58,704 nt of DNA from Clostridia bacterium. GTDB taxonomy: Bacteria; Bacillota; Clostridia; Christensenellales; Aristaeellaceae. Position 1 is the first letter of the stretch; each line of letters starts with the position of its first letter. Made by a program: the position numbers and the translations under genes. The DNA lies in assembly GCA_009784985.1 (NCBI GenBank), contig WQXF01000003.1, positions 1-58,704 of the forward strand. The letters run 5' to 3'. This document shows, piece after piece, positions 35,188 to 42,324 of the stretch. The notes beneath the pieces are model-generated. The model was not told the origin of the DNA. It made no database searches and was given only the letters and a program-made list of their open reading frames with translations.

Positions 35188-35591
35188 TACTGGTTGATAC
35201 ATCGGTGTTGGTTGGCTTTTTGAACGGCCAGGCCAACGAAAAGGTGCAGCTTTTTGAAGCGGTTCTTTCCCGTGAAATCCCTTTCGGAATATCCGAATAT
35301 ACATACCAAGAGGTTTTGCAAGGCGCACGGGATGAGAAAGAGTTCAAGCAACTGAAGGAATACCTCTCTGCACAGAAAATCTATTTTTTGCCGGAAGGTG
35401 TCGCTTCCTATGAAAAAGCTGCCAGGCTGTATTTTGGCTTGCGACGGAAGGGCGTAACCCCACGCAGTACAATCGATATCTTGATCGCCTTGACCGCGAT
35501 AGACAATCGCTTATTGCTGCTGCACAATGATCGTGATTTTGATACCATGGCAGAAAAAGTTGATGAGCTGCAGATTTTTATGAACATATAA
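35184..35591 (+). CDS. vapC: VapC-type PIN ribonuclease toxin
   Basis: 135 residues. The PIN domain has the acidic residues expected: ILVDTSVLVGFLNG (Asp5), SEYTYQEVLQG (Glu), a central STIDILIALTA Asp and a terminal LLHNDRDFDTMA Asp. VapC toxins cleave tRNA or rRNA in a magnesium-dependent way and are neutralised by VapB. The pair sits just before an XRE-S24 regulator but with its own promoter. Confidence 0.9.
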   Translation: MILVDTSVLVGFLNGQANEKVQLFEAVLSREIPFGISEYTYQEVLQGARDEKEFKQLKEYLSAQKIYFLPEGVASYEKAARLYFGLRRKGVTPRSTIDILIALTAIDNRLLLLHNDRDFDTMAEKVDELQIFMNI

Positions 35592-35627
35592 TTGCTTGTT
35601 ATTTATGTTGGTTTGGGAGGTAAACCC

Positions 35628-36368
35628 ATGAGCCGTTTGGGGGACTTAATTTTGCTGGAGCGCACGCGCCAGCGTTTGACGCACAAACAAGTGGCCAAAA
35701 AGTGTGGCGTTACAGAGAAGTATCTGCTGGAGGTGGAAAGCGGAAAGCGCATCATCGGCGATGATCAGGCGCGCCGCATATTAAAGTCCATTGGGTTGCG
35801 GGAACATAACGAGATCGACTTTACGCTGGATGAGATCGCCGCTGCCGTGGATCTGGAGACCATCCGCATTGCCCAGCCCAAGCCCGTACCCGCTTCTGCG
35901 CCTTCTCAACCTGAAGCGCCCGAGGCGCGGCGGGTTGCCACCACCGATACCCCCGGTGAGGCCGTGGGCGGCATTTGGCTGGATGCCTTGTCCGGGGTGC
36001 TCAAGGCGGTGCCGGTATACAATGCCGCGTGGGCCCAGGTGGATCGCCGCCTGCTGCCCATTGAAGGCGGGCGCATCCAAGGCGGCGCACCCGAAAAAGT
36101 ATTGTACTTCCTTGCGCCTGACGACAGCATGCGGGGTTTTCGCATATTGGCCGGTGACCTGGTGTTATTGGTGCCCGCCCAGAGCCCGGTGGACGACGCC
36201 ATTATGCTGGTGGAGTACCGCCAGCGCCGCGCGTTGCGCAAGGTGCGCAAGCTGGACACAAGCACCGTGCTCCTGCAAGCCTTTGATCGCGAGTACGAAG
36301 CGGAACCCTTATCCGTGCATGATGTGACTTTTGCTGGGCGGGCGGTTCGGGTGGAGATTGCGTTATAG
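35628..36368 (+). CDS. XRE regulator with S24/LexA-like C-terminal domain
   Basis: 246 residues from ATG 35628 after GGGAGG. An N-terminal XRE helix-turn-helix (LTHKQVAKKCGVTEKYLLEVESGKR) is followed by an Ala/Pro-rich linker and a C-terminal domain with PDDSMRGFRILAGDLVLLV. That domain resembles the Ser-containing region of S24 peptidases, with a candidate Lys in LRKVRKL. I see no clear Ala-Gly cleavage site, so self-cleavage is uncertain. The TAG stop lies at the first bases of a perfect 40-bp palindrome. Confidence 0.72.
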   Translation: MSRLGDLILLERTRQRLTHKQVAKKCGVTEKYLLEVESGKRIIGDDQARRILKSIGLREHNEIDFTLDEIAAAVDLETIRIAQPKPVPASAPSQPEAPEARRVATTDTPGEAVGGIWLDALSGVLKAVPVYNAAWAQVDRRLLPIEGGRIQGGAPEKVLYFLAPDDSMRGFRILAGDLVLLVPAQSPVDDAIMLVEYRQRRALRKVRKLDTSTVLLQAFDREYEAEPLSVHDVTFAGRAVRVEIAL

Positions 36369-36464
36369 TGAACAAATAACAGTGAACAGTGAACAATAGG
36401 CTACGGCAGAGCAAATATGCTTCACCGTAGCCTATTGTTCACTGTTCACTGTTATTTGTTCACT
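36367..36464. repeat. GTGAACA-type hairpin repeat, copy 2, perfect 40-bp arms
   Basis: Left arm 36367-36406 and right arm 36425-36464 are exact reverse complements over 40 bases, with an 18-base loop. The element spans precisely from the stop codon of the plus-strand XRE-S24 gene to the stop codon of the minus-strand wall protein gene. It shares words with the copy at 24674-24779. It should act as a bidirectional terminator. Confidence 0.88.
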
Positions 36465-37540
36465 TACCAAGAAGCTCTCGCCGCTTCATTCACGCAGGCT
36501 TGGTGCAGTGCGTCCACCCGGGCGGTGCCGTGGGTTTTGCTCTTATAGAAGTGAATGCAGAACACGCCTTCAAAGTTGTTGTTTTTTACGTTGCCATGGG
36601 TGCTGTGAGGCATGCCGTTCATGGAGGCCGCAAACACGCGGCCCTTGTATTGGATCAGGATGGGGCGGCGATCCCAGCTCCAGCTGCCGCCGAAGCACTT
36701 CTTCATGGTAGCGGTGTCTTCTTTTCTATAGGGCTCGGCGTCGATGTGGTTGCCGCCCGACCAACGGCGCGCCTGGAATGTCCTGCCGCTGCGCACGTCT
36801 TTGATGGTGAATACGGCATTTTTGGGGATCACATTCTTGCCGTCTTTAAACCAGTCGAGCTTTTCGGTTTTTGCTTTGGCACTGCTGCTGCTCCTGCTGC
36901 TGCCCGTCGACGACGTATTTGAACTGGAACCAAACAACGCCTTGATGGTGCCGCTGCCCGCGATGCCGTCTGCCTTGAGGCCTCTGGCCCTTTGGAAAGA
37001 TCTTACGGCCTTTTCGGTCAGTTCGCCGTAGTTTCCGCTCACCTTGCCGTTGTAATGGCCCGAGATGGTGAGCGCCTGCTGCAATTTGGTGACGTGGCTG
37101 CCCTTGTCGCCGGGTTTGCTGGCCTTGGGGGCGGAACCCAATGAGGCGATGGTTTTGCCGGAGTTGCTGGAGCTGCTAGAGCTTTTAGAGGAACTGCCGC
37201 TCACCGACACGTATTGTTTTGCTACATACCCCGTAGTTTTGCCAAAACGCACCCTATACCAATCGCCCTTGGTACCCAGTATGGTGAGCGTGGCGCCTTT
37301 TTTGACGGTAGATACTTTTTCCGAACTGGAAGATGCACTCTTGCGGATGTTGAGTTCGGTTGCGGTTACCTTGCCGGTGCGCTCGGCCAAGGCCGTGGGG
37401 GTTGGCGTCGTGGCCAGGATGCTGAATACAATCAACAGGCAGGCAATCGCCCGTGTGATCCCCGAGAAGGAGCGTTCGGTAGGTATATTCATTTTGGTGT
37501 GTACGTTCACGGCGGTCTCGATGACGGTTTCGTTTGGCAT
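36464..37540 (-). CDS. Secreted SH3 / peptidoglycan-binding protein with uncharacterised C-terminal domain
   Basis: 358 residues from ATG 37540 after AAGGAGG. It has a late N-terminal membrane or signal segment (about residues 27-52), a bacterial SH3 domain (LNIRKSASSSSEKV to GYVAKQYV), a Ser-rich linker and a peptidoglycan-binding domain 1 (VTKLQQALTISGHYNGKVSG). A second Ser-rich linker precedes a C-terminal domain of about 120 residues (VRSGRTFQARRWSGGNH to GVFCIHFYKSKTH). That last domain recurs in clostridial wall proteins but has no name I can give. The HSTHG and CIHF segments could be catalytic. Confidence 0.82.
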   Translation of the reverse strand: MPNETVIETAVNVHTKMNIPTERSFSGITRAIACLLIVFSILATTPTPTALAERTGKVTATELNIRKSASSSSEKVSTVKKGATLTILGTKGDWYRVRFGKTTGYVAKQYVSVSGSSSKSSSSSSNSGKTIASLGSAPKASKPGDKGSHVTKLQQALTISGHYNGKVSGNYGELTEKAVRSFQRARGLKADGIAGSGTIKALFGSSSNTSSTGSSRSSSSAKAKTEKLDWFKDGKNVIPKNAVFTIKDVRSGRTFQARRWSGGNHIDAEPYRKEDTATMKKCFGGSWSWDRRPILIQYKGRVFAASMNGMPHSTHGNVKNNNFEGVFCIHFYKSKTHGTARVDALHQACVNEAARASW

Positions 37541-37605
37541 CAGGGAGGCCTCCTTATGGTTGTGTTTAGAAATTTTCTGGCAATATGTTGCACATAGCTT
37601 TCTCT

Positions 37606-37634
37606 ATTATATTGCGATTATGTTACAATGTCAA
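37606..37634 (-). promoter_or_regulatory. Consensus promoter of the SH3 wall protein gene
   Basis: On the minus strand TTGACA, a 17-base spacer and TATAAT, an exact sigma-A consensus. It overlaps the 3' end of the anti-sigma-like remnant. Confidence 0.85.
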
Positions 37635-37641
37635 TGCTTTT

Positions 37642-37779
37642 TTATGATTTTCCGAGGATTTTTTCTTGCGTTTTCGTAACGATCCGTGACCAAAAGGTGT
37701 GTGCGTTGGGCCGCACGTTTTGTGCTTCATGGCGTAGGCTTGCCCGCAGGCGCCGCTCCAATTCATTGCAATCGTTCAC
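37642..37779 (-). CDS. Short ORF downstream of ECF sigma factor, truncated anti-sigma-like
   Basis: 45 codons from GTG 37779, overlapping the sigma factor stop and preceded by AAAAGGAGGAGAAGG. The peptide (CNELERRLRASLRHEAQNV, then RPNAHTFWSRIV) resembles the first helical segment of the anti-sigma proteins that normally follow ECF genes. It stops before any membrane helix. Either the membrane and sensor parts have been lost, leaving a remnant, or this is a genuine micro-regulator. It is too short to have been recognised by homology alone. Confidence 0.55.
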   Translation of the reverse strand: MNDCNELERRLRASLRHEAQNVRPNAHTFWSRIVTKTQEKILGKS

Positions 37780-38335
37780 GGGCCTTCTCCTCCTTTTCCA
37801 GCGCTTCCCGCAGCTTTCTGCGTGCAGCATGCAACCGGGATTTGATGGTGCTCACCGGCAGGCGCATGGCCTGGGCAATGTCTCGCTCCTTCATGTCCAT
37901 GTAGTACCGCATCAACACGGGGATGCGTAGTTTGTCGCCCAGGGTGTGTATGGTGGTGAGCAGGCGCGCTTCATCTTCGCGGCGGACCACGGTTTCTTCG
38001 GGCCCCGGTTCCGCCCGCCTGCCGGTGCTGTTTTCTAAGCGCTCGCTCATATCTTCAGTAGGGATCAAACGTGCGTTGCGCCGCCGGAATGTTTTTGCCT
38101 GGTTTACCACGATGCGCCGCAGCCAGGCATCGAACCGGTCGCTCTCGCGCAGGGAGCCGATATGCCGAGTTGAAGAGATGAGCGCCTCCTGCACCGCGTC
38201 TTCGGCGGCGGCGTGATCCCGGGTGATGAGGAATGCCAGCCGGATCAGCGGGTCGATGCGCGAAGCAAACAGCTCGCTTTGCGCCTGCATATCACCCCGG
38301 CAGGCATCCCTGAGCAGTTGGGCCTGGTTTGTCAT
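37763..38335 (-). CDS. ECF-type sigma-70 family sigma factor
   Basis: About 190 residues from ATG 38335. There is also an in-frame GTG at 38368, and neither start has a strong ribosome site. Region 2 has FLITRDHAAAEDAVQEALI and region 4 has LMRYYMDMKERDIAQAMRLPVSTIKSRLHAARRKLREAL, the standard SigW-like arrangement. It directs RNA polymerase to stress or envelope promoters. The usual membrane anti-sigma gene is reduced to a 45-codon ORF. Confidence 0.92.
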   Translation of the reverse strand: MTNQAQLLRDACRGDMQAQSELFASRIDPLIRLAFLITRDHAAAEDAVQEALISSTRHIGSLRESDRFDAWLRRIVVNQAKTFRRRNARLIPTEDMSERLENSTGRRAEPGPEETVVRREDEARLLTTIHTLGDKLRIPVLMRYYMDMKERDIAQAMRLPVSTIKSRLHAARRKLREALEKEEKARERLQ

Positions 38336-38370
38336 GTGCGGAGTATGCCCGGAAAGAAGGAAAATCACGC

Positions 38371-38403
38371 AAAATAAAGAACCGTAAAGTAAATCACGGT
38401 TCT
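38371..38403 (-). terminator. Terminator of the first coiled-coil gene
   Basis: On the minus strand AGAACCGT pairs with ACGGTTCT, followed by TTATTTT. The same hairpin recurs after the paralogue at 41056. Confidence 0.75.
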
Positions 38404-38436
38404 GTTTGGATGGATCGAAGGCTGCTGGGCGCTGTT

Positions 38437-38856
38437 TTAGCCTGCGCTTACCAAAGTTTCGAGATGTACGATGCGTTGTTCATGGTCTGTTAGTGTGACT
38501 TTATGCGTGCTTGTTTCATCCGCAAGAATACGGATTTTATCGCCTTCAATATTTTCGGCGAGGATGCGCATCTCGTGGATGGTGTCCGCTTTGTATTGCT
38601 CCATCTGCTTTCCTAACATGTGTACGACATCTACTATTTCCGCTGTCATTTCGTCGAGCCTTTTGTCTACTGCCTCGAATCTTTTGTCTACTGCCTCGAA
38701 TCTTTTGTCTACTGCCTCGAATCTTTTGTCTATTGCGTCGAATCTAGTTTCTTGCGCAGAAAAACCTTCTTGCATTTCCTGCCTCAACTGTGTGGACTGC
38801 GCCTCAAGCAATCCGGCGATTTGCTCTAACAATACATGCTCATCCATGGCCTTCAA
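38437..38856 (-). CDS. Coiled-coil protein with heptad repeats, paralogue 1
   Basis: 139 residues. The TTG start 38856 is placed after AAAAGGAGATG and the same start context is conserved in the paralogue. Nearly the whole protein is helical. A block of FEAVDKR heptads (three to four exact copies) lies in the middle, followed by the region shared with the paralogue (IHEMRILAENIEGDKIRILADE) and the ending LVSAG. Similar small coiled-coil proteins are widespread in clostridia and have no known function. Confidence 0.75.
   Translation of the reverse strand: MKAMDEHVLLEQIAGLLEAQSTQLRQEMQEGFSAQETRFDAIDKRFEAVDKRFEAVDKRFEAVDKRLDEMTAEIVDVVHMLGKQMEQYKADTIHEMRILAENIEGDKIRILADETSTHKVTLTDHEQRIVHLETLVSAG
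38654..38737. repeat. Four tandem 21-bp repeats inside the coiled-coil gene
   Basis: Units of 21 bases (TCGAATCTTTTGTCTACTGCC and near-identical versions) in a row encode the heptads of the protein at 38437. The paralogue at 41056 has only about one unit, so copy number has changed since duplication. Confidence 0.88.
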
Positions 38857-38894
38857 ACATCTCCTTTTGGCTTTCGTTCATCTGCTGTTGCCTA

Positions 38895-38923
38895 ATGATA
38901 GCACATCCGCGTCCGCCGCTCAA
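38895..38923 (-). promoter_or_regulatory. Promoter of coiled-coil gene 1
   Basis: On the minus strand TTGAGC, a 17-base spacer and TATCAT. The identical arrangement and near-identical spacer precede paralogue 2 at 41464-41492. Confidence 0.65.
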
Positions 38924-38958
38924 GAGAACGAAGTGCTTTTTTGTTTCAAATAAACCGC

Positions 38959-40227
38959 TCAAATACCTAATCGATACCCCAGGTTGATGATAAAATTGGT
39001 TGCCACATTTGTGCGCGAGACACGGATGCGCCGCACAAAGGAACCCAGCGTATAAAAGCGCTTGCGGAAGCGATTGTAGCCGCCCCACAGTTCTTCTGCA
39101 CTCATGTTTTTTGGCACAAAGGCTACCGCTGTTTTGCTGTTGTACCGGCTCCAGTCATCGGCCAAAAGCCGCTCTTCGGTTTTGAGTTGCTCATATATAG
39201 GCGTTTTAGGAAACGGCGTGAGTAAACTTACGGTTGCCCCGTCTATGCCGAGCTTTTCGCAGGCGGCAAGGGTGGCGTCAAAAACATCGGCGGTGTCACT
39301 ATCGAAGCCAAATACAATCCCCGCTTGCACCATGATTCCGTGGCGGTGGATGCTGCTGATAATGGCTTGGTAGTCCGCAATACGATTCATGTCTTTTCCC
39401 GCATCGTTAAGGGATTGTTCGCTAAAGGACTCAAGGCCAATGAATAAGTACAAACACCCCGCCGCCCTTGCAAGGGATAACAACTCCTCATCGGCGCAGT
39501 CGCTGAGCGTTGCCTGGGCGGCCCACCGGCGTTTGAGTGGGGCAAGGGCACGGAGCAAAGATTTTGCGTATGCTGCATTGGCAAACAAATTGTCGTCCCA
39601 AAAAACAAAGAACTTAGAGGGCATGGCTTGTATTTCACCTACCACATCGCTGATGGGCCGCATTCGGTACGAGGGATGATAGATCTGTTTTAAGTTGCAG
39701 TAGCGGCAATGGTAGGGGCACCCACGGGTGGCGATCACCGCACCCTTCATCATGGGGCGGCGTTTGAGCAAATCCCAGCGCGGCAAGGGCAGGTTCTTGA
39801 GGCTTGGTGGCGTTTGGGAATGGTATCTTGTTTGCGCCGTGCTATTTTGGAAGTCCGCCAAAAACTGCGGCCAGATGATTTCTCCTTCTCCAACAAGCAG
39901 GTGGTCACAGTGCTTTTGAACTTCGTTTGGCAGCAGCGTTGCGTGGGGGCCACCCATCACAACTTTTGCGCCTGCTTGGCGGAACTTGGCGCTCATATCA
40001 TAACAATGGGGCGCGTTTGGTGTATTGACCGTGATGCACACCAAGTCAAAATGCTTTTTGTAGGGCACCCGGTGGCAGTATTCATCAACCAGGGTGATGT
40101 GGTAATGCTGTTCATCCACAAATGCCGCCAGGTAGGGAATCGTAAGCTGAGAGAAATTATTGAACTGGAAGCGGCGAAAGCGCTTGATTTCACGGTTTTC
40201 GGGTTGCACCATCAACAATTTAATCAT
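38959..40227 (-). CDS. B12-binding-domain radical SAM protein
   Basis: 422 residues. The N-terminal cobalamin-binding-like Rossmann domain ends in VVMGGPHATLLPNEV and LLVGEGE. The radical SAM core has TRGCPYHCRYCNL (three Cys of the 4Fe-4S cluster) and the SAM-binding FWDDNLF region. A C-terminal DUF4070-like segment follows. Relatives methylate or rearrange lipids, antibiotics or cofactors, and the substrate here is unknown. Its start overlaps the XRE gene stop by eight bases, so it belongs to the same operon as the YozG/DUF2975 pair. Confidence 0.88.
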   Translation of the reverse strand: MIKLLMVQPENREIKRFRRFQFNNFSQLTIPYLAAFVDEQHYHITLVDEYCHRVPYKKHFDLVCITVNTPNAPHCYDMSAKFRQAGAKVVMGGPHATLLPNEVQKHCDHLLVGEGEIIWPQFLADFQNSTAQTRYHSQTPPSLKNLPLPRWDLLKRRPMMKGAVIATRGCPYHCRYCNLKQIYHPSYRMRPISDVVGEIQAMPSKFFVFWDDNLFANAAYAKSLLRALAPLKRRWAAQATLSDCADEELLSLARAAGCLYLFIGLESFSEQSLNDAGKDMNRIADYQAIISSIHRHGIMVQAGIVFGFDSDTADVFDATLAACEKLGIDGATVSLLTPFPKTPIYEQLKTEERLLADDWSRYNSKTAVAFVPKNMSAEELWGGYNRFRKRFYTLGSFVRRIRVSRTNVATNFIINLGYRLGI

Positions 40228-40426
40228 CGCGCCGGTACTCCAATATATCCCCAGGCTGGCAATCCAGCGCTTTGCAGATTTTTTCCAGCGTGGATAGTTT
40301 GATGGCCTTTACCTTGCCGTTTTTGAGCAGTGAAACATTGGCCATGGTTAAACCAACACGTTCGGTTAGTTCGGTAACGCTCATTTTGCGTTTGGCAAGC
40401 ATCACATCTACATTGATTATGATCAT
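40220..40426 (-). CDS. YozG-like XRE transcriptional regulator
   Basis: 68 residues. Compact helix-turn-helix protein: INVDVMLAKRKMSVTELTERVGLTMANVSLLKNGK and then LEKICKALDCQPGDIL. YozG-type regulators are almost always paired with a DUF2975 membrane protein, as here (overlapping starts and stops). Confidence 0.92.
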   Translation of the reverse strand: MIIINVDVMLAKRKMSVTELTERVGLTMANVSLLKNGKVKAIKLSTLEKICKALDCQPGDILEYRRDD

Positions 40427-40872
40427 ATCGTGCCATCCGCCTCCTCTTGCAAAGCCGCTGCCTTGGTGAGATAACGGGACAGCACCCCTGCCAATACCGC
40501 CAGCGACACACCGATTACATCAATGAAAAAAGACAAGAGCAGAATGGTCGGCTCGCTCATGCTTAGCAGCACAAAAATGATATTGCCCATAAAGAAAAAT
40601 ATCACATCGCCAAACAGCAGCAAACTGGCGACTTTGACCAGGCGCGCGGTTTTTACGGTAAAAACCTTTTCTTGCCGTATCGCCGTGGATACATGCCAAA
40701 TCAACACAAGGATGGCAAAACATGGCGCGGCAGCGGCCCAAAGAAATAAGAGCCACGGGATGTCCGCGATAATGGATGGCAAGATAAGCCCACAGGTGGC
40801 TAGCCCGCAGACCGCCACAGCGATCACCGCCGCGCGTACCATTGCGCATAACGTTTTGGAAGACATGATCAT
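40423..40872 (-). CDS. DUF2975 membrane protein
   Basis: 149 residues from ATG 40872, five bases after GGAG. Four predicted membrane helices with an FTVKTARLVKVASLLLFGDVIFF block typical of DUF2975. It may sense or anchor the YozG-like regulator, by analogy only. It is the first gene of a three-gene operon with a consensus promoter. Confidence 0.88.
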   Translation of the reverse strand: MIMSSKTLCAMVRAAVIAVAVCGLATCGLILPSIIADIPWLLFLWAAAAPCFAILVLIWHVSTAIRQEKVFTVKTARLVKVASLLLFGDVIFFFMGNIIFVLLSMSEPTILLLSFFIDVIGVSLAVLAGVLSRYLTKAAALQEEADGTI

Positions 40873-40898
40873 CAACGCTCCTTCTTCTGTTTTGGGTC

Positions 40899-40927
40899 AT
40901 TGTACCAGCAGAAGAGAAGAATGTCAA
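40899..40927 (-). promoter_or_regulatory. Promoter of the DUF2975-XRE-radical SAM operon
   Basis: On the minus strand TTGACA, a 17-base spacer and TACAAT, 27 bases before the DUF2975 start. Confidence 0.75.
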
Positions 40928-40983
40928 CATAAATTTATCGCAATACAATAAAAATATATCATTATCGAGCATGTGGACATAAA

Positions 40984-41016
40984 TAAAAAAAAGAACCGTA
41001 AAAATAATCACAGTTC
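40984..41016 (-). terminator. Terminator of the second coiled-coil gene
   Basis: The hairpin matches the one at 38371. The one position that is a C/A mismatch on the plus strand becomes a G-U pair in minus-strand RNA, supporting this orientation. A T-rich tail follows. Confidence 0.65.
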
Positions 41017-41055
41017 CGTTGTGTTTGAATGGATCGAAGGCTGCCCGGTGTTGCT

Positions 41056-41424
41056 TTACCCCGCACTTACCAAGCCTTCAAGATTTGCGATGCGCTCTTC
41101 ATGATCCGCCAGTACACCCTTGTGCGTGACAGTTTCATCTGCAAGGACATGGATTTTATCGCCTTCTACATTCTCGTTGAGGACGCGTACTTCGTGGATG
41201 GTATCAGCTTTGGATTGCTCTATCTGTTTCGTTAGTATGTGTGCGACTTCCATTATGTGGTCTGCCATTTCGTCGAATTTTTTGTCCACTGCATTGAATT
41301 TTTCATTCATTCGAGCTTCTTGTGCTGAAAGCGCTTCTTGCATTTCCTGCCGTATTTGCGTGGTCTGCGTCTCAAATAACCCGGCGATTTGCTCTAACAA
41401 TACATGCTCATCCATTGGCTTCAA
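41056..41424 (-). CDS. Coiled-coil protein, paralogue 2
   Basis: 122 residues, TTG start in the same context as paralogue 1. The first 30 residues and last 60 residues align closely with it (MDEHVLLEQIAGL, KADTIHEVRVLNENVEGDKI, LVSAG). The middle heptad block is shorter, with a single NAVDKKF. Promoter and terminator are also shared with paralogue 1, so the whole transcription unit was duplicated. Confidence 0.75.
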   Translation of the reverse strand: MKPMDEHVLLEQIAGLFETQTTQIRQEMQEALSAQEARMNEKFNAVDKKFDEMADHIMEVAHILTKQIEQSKADTIHEVRVLNENVEGDKIHVLADETVTHKGVLADHEERIANLEGLVSAG

Positions 41425-41463
41425 GCATCTCCTTTTGGCTTTTGTTCATCTGCTGTTACCCGA

Positions 41464-41492
41464 ATGATAGCACATCTTCGCCCGTTGCTCAA
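41464..41492 (-). promoter_or_regulatory. Promoter of coiled-coil gene 2
   Basis: On the minus strand TTGAGC, a 17-base spacer and TATCAT, matching the promoter of paralogue 1. Confidence 0.65.
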
Positions 41493-41567
41493 GAGAACGG
41501 ATCACCTTTTACCGCTTTCAGTCGAAAAGAACATTGTGAAAAAAATCGCGCATGGGATCACAAACTA

Positions 41568-41576
41568 TGCTATAAT
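41568..41576 (+). promoter_or_regulatory. Extended -10 promoter of the NifU-like/GGGtGRT operon
   Basis: TGC-TATAAT is an extended -10 element. No convincing -35 lies at 17 bases. The predicted transcript start is near 41583, about 28 bases before the first ATG. Confidence 0.55.
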
Positions 41577-41610
41577 GATCGAGATGAAATGCCAAGACAA
41601 GGAGGATGCT

Positions 41611-42309
41611 ATGACTATGCAATTTTCCAGAGAAGTGGAAGAGATGGTTTGTGTGGCCAAGGGCTGTAACCACGGCTCCGCGCCCATACCCCAGGAGGGC
41701 AAATGGGTGCAAGCCCGCGAGATCAAGGACATTTCGGGCCTTACCCACGGTGTGGGCTGGTGTGCGCCCCAGCAGGGCGCCTGCAAGCTGACCCTCAACG
41801 TAAAGGACGGCGTAATCCAAGAGGCGCTGATGGAAACCATCGGCTGCTCGGGCATGACCCATTCCGCCGCCATCGCCACCGAGGTACTGCCCGGCAAAAC
41901 CGTGCTGGAAGCCCTGAATACCGACCTGGTGTGCGACGCCATCAACACGGCCATGCGCGAACTGTTTTTGCAGATTGCTTACGGCCGTACCCAAAGCGCT
42001 TTTTCCGAAGACGGCCTGCCCGTGGGCGCCGGCCTGGAGGATTTGGGCAAGGGCCTGCGTTCCCAGGTGGGTACCACGTACGGCACGCTCGCCAAGGGCG
42101 CCCGTTATTTGGAGATGGCTGAGGGTTACGTGCTCAAGCTGGGCCTAGATGAAAACAAAGAGATCATCGGCTACCAGTTTGTGCACCTGGGCAAGATGAT
42201 GGAAGCCATCGGCAAGGGCGTTGATCCCAAGGAGGCCTACGAAAAGAACGTGGGAACCTACGGGCGCTTCGCCGAAGCCGCGTCCACCATCGATCCGAGG
42301 CATCAGTAA
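41611..42309 (+). CDS. Iron-sulfur scaffold (NifU-like) protein
   Basis: 232 residues from ATG 41611, which follows GGAGG by five bases. It has the NifU_N-like core: GWCAPQQGACKLTLNVKDGVIQEALMETIGCSGMTHSAAIATEVLPGKTVLEAL, with Cys residues that could hold a cluster. The C-terminal extension is specific to the version paired with GGGtGRT proteins. It is co-transcribed with the next gene, 15 bases on. Confidence 0.82.
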   Translation: MTMQFSREVEEMVCVAKGCNHGSAPIPQEGKWVQAREIKDISGLTHGVGWCAPQQGACKLTLNVKDGVIQEALMETIGCSGMTHSAAIATEVLPGKTVLEALNTDLVCDAINTAMRELFLQIAYGRTQSAFSEDGLPVGAGLEDLGKGLRSQVGTTYGTLAKGARYLEMAEGYVLKLGLDENKEIIGYQFVHLGKMMEAIGKGVDPKEAYEKNVGTYGRFAEAASTIDPRHQ

Positions 42310-42324
42310 GGAGGAGGGACGAAG

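Noticed and set aside
37779-37830. Longer 62-codon version of the ORF after the sigma factor
   Set aside because: The extra N-terminal codons lie inside sigma region 4 coding sequence, and the ribosome site matches the GTG at 37779.
38654-38737. Regular 21-bp repeats as a possible CRISPR array
   Set aside because: Units are directly adjacent with no spacers and encode exact protein heptads in an open gene.
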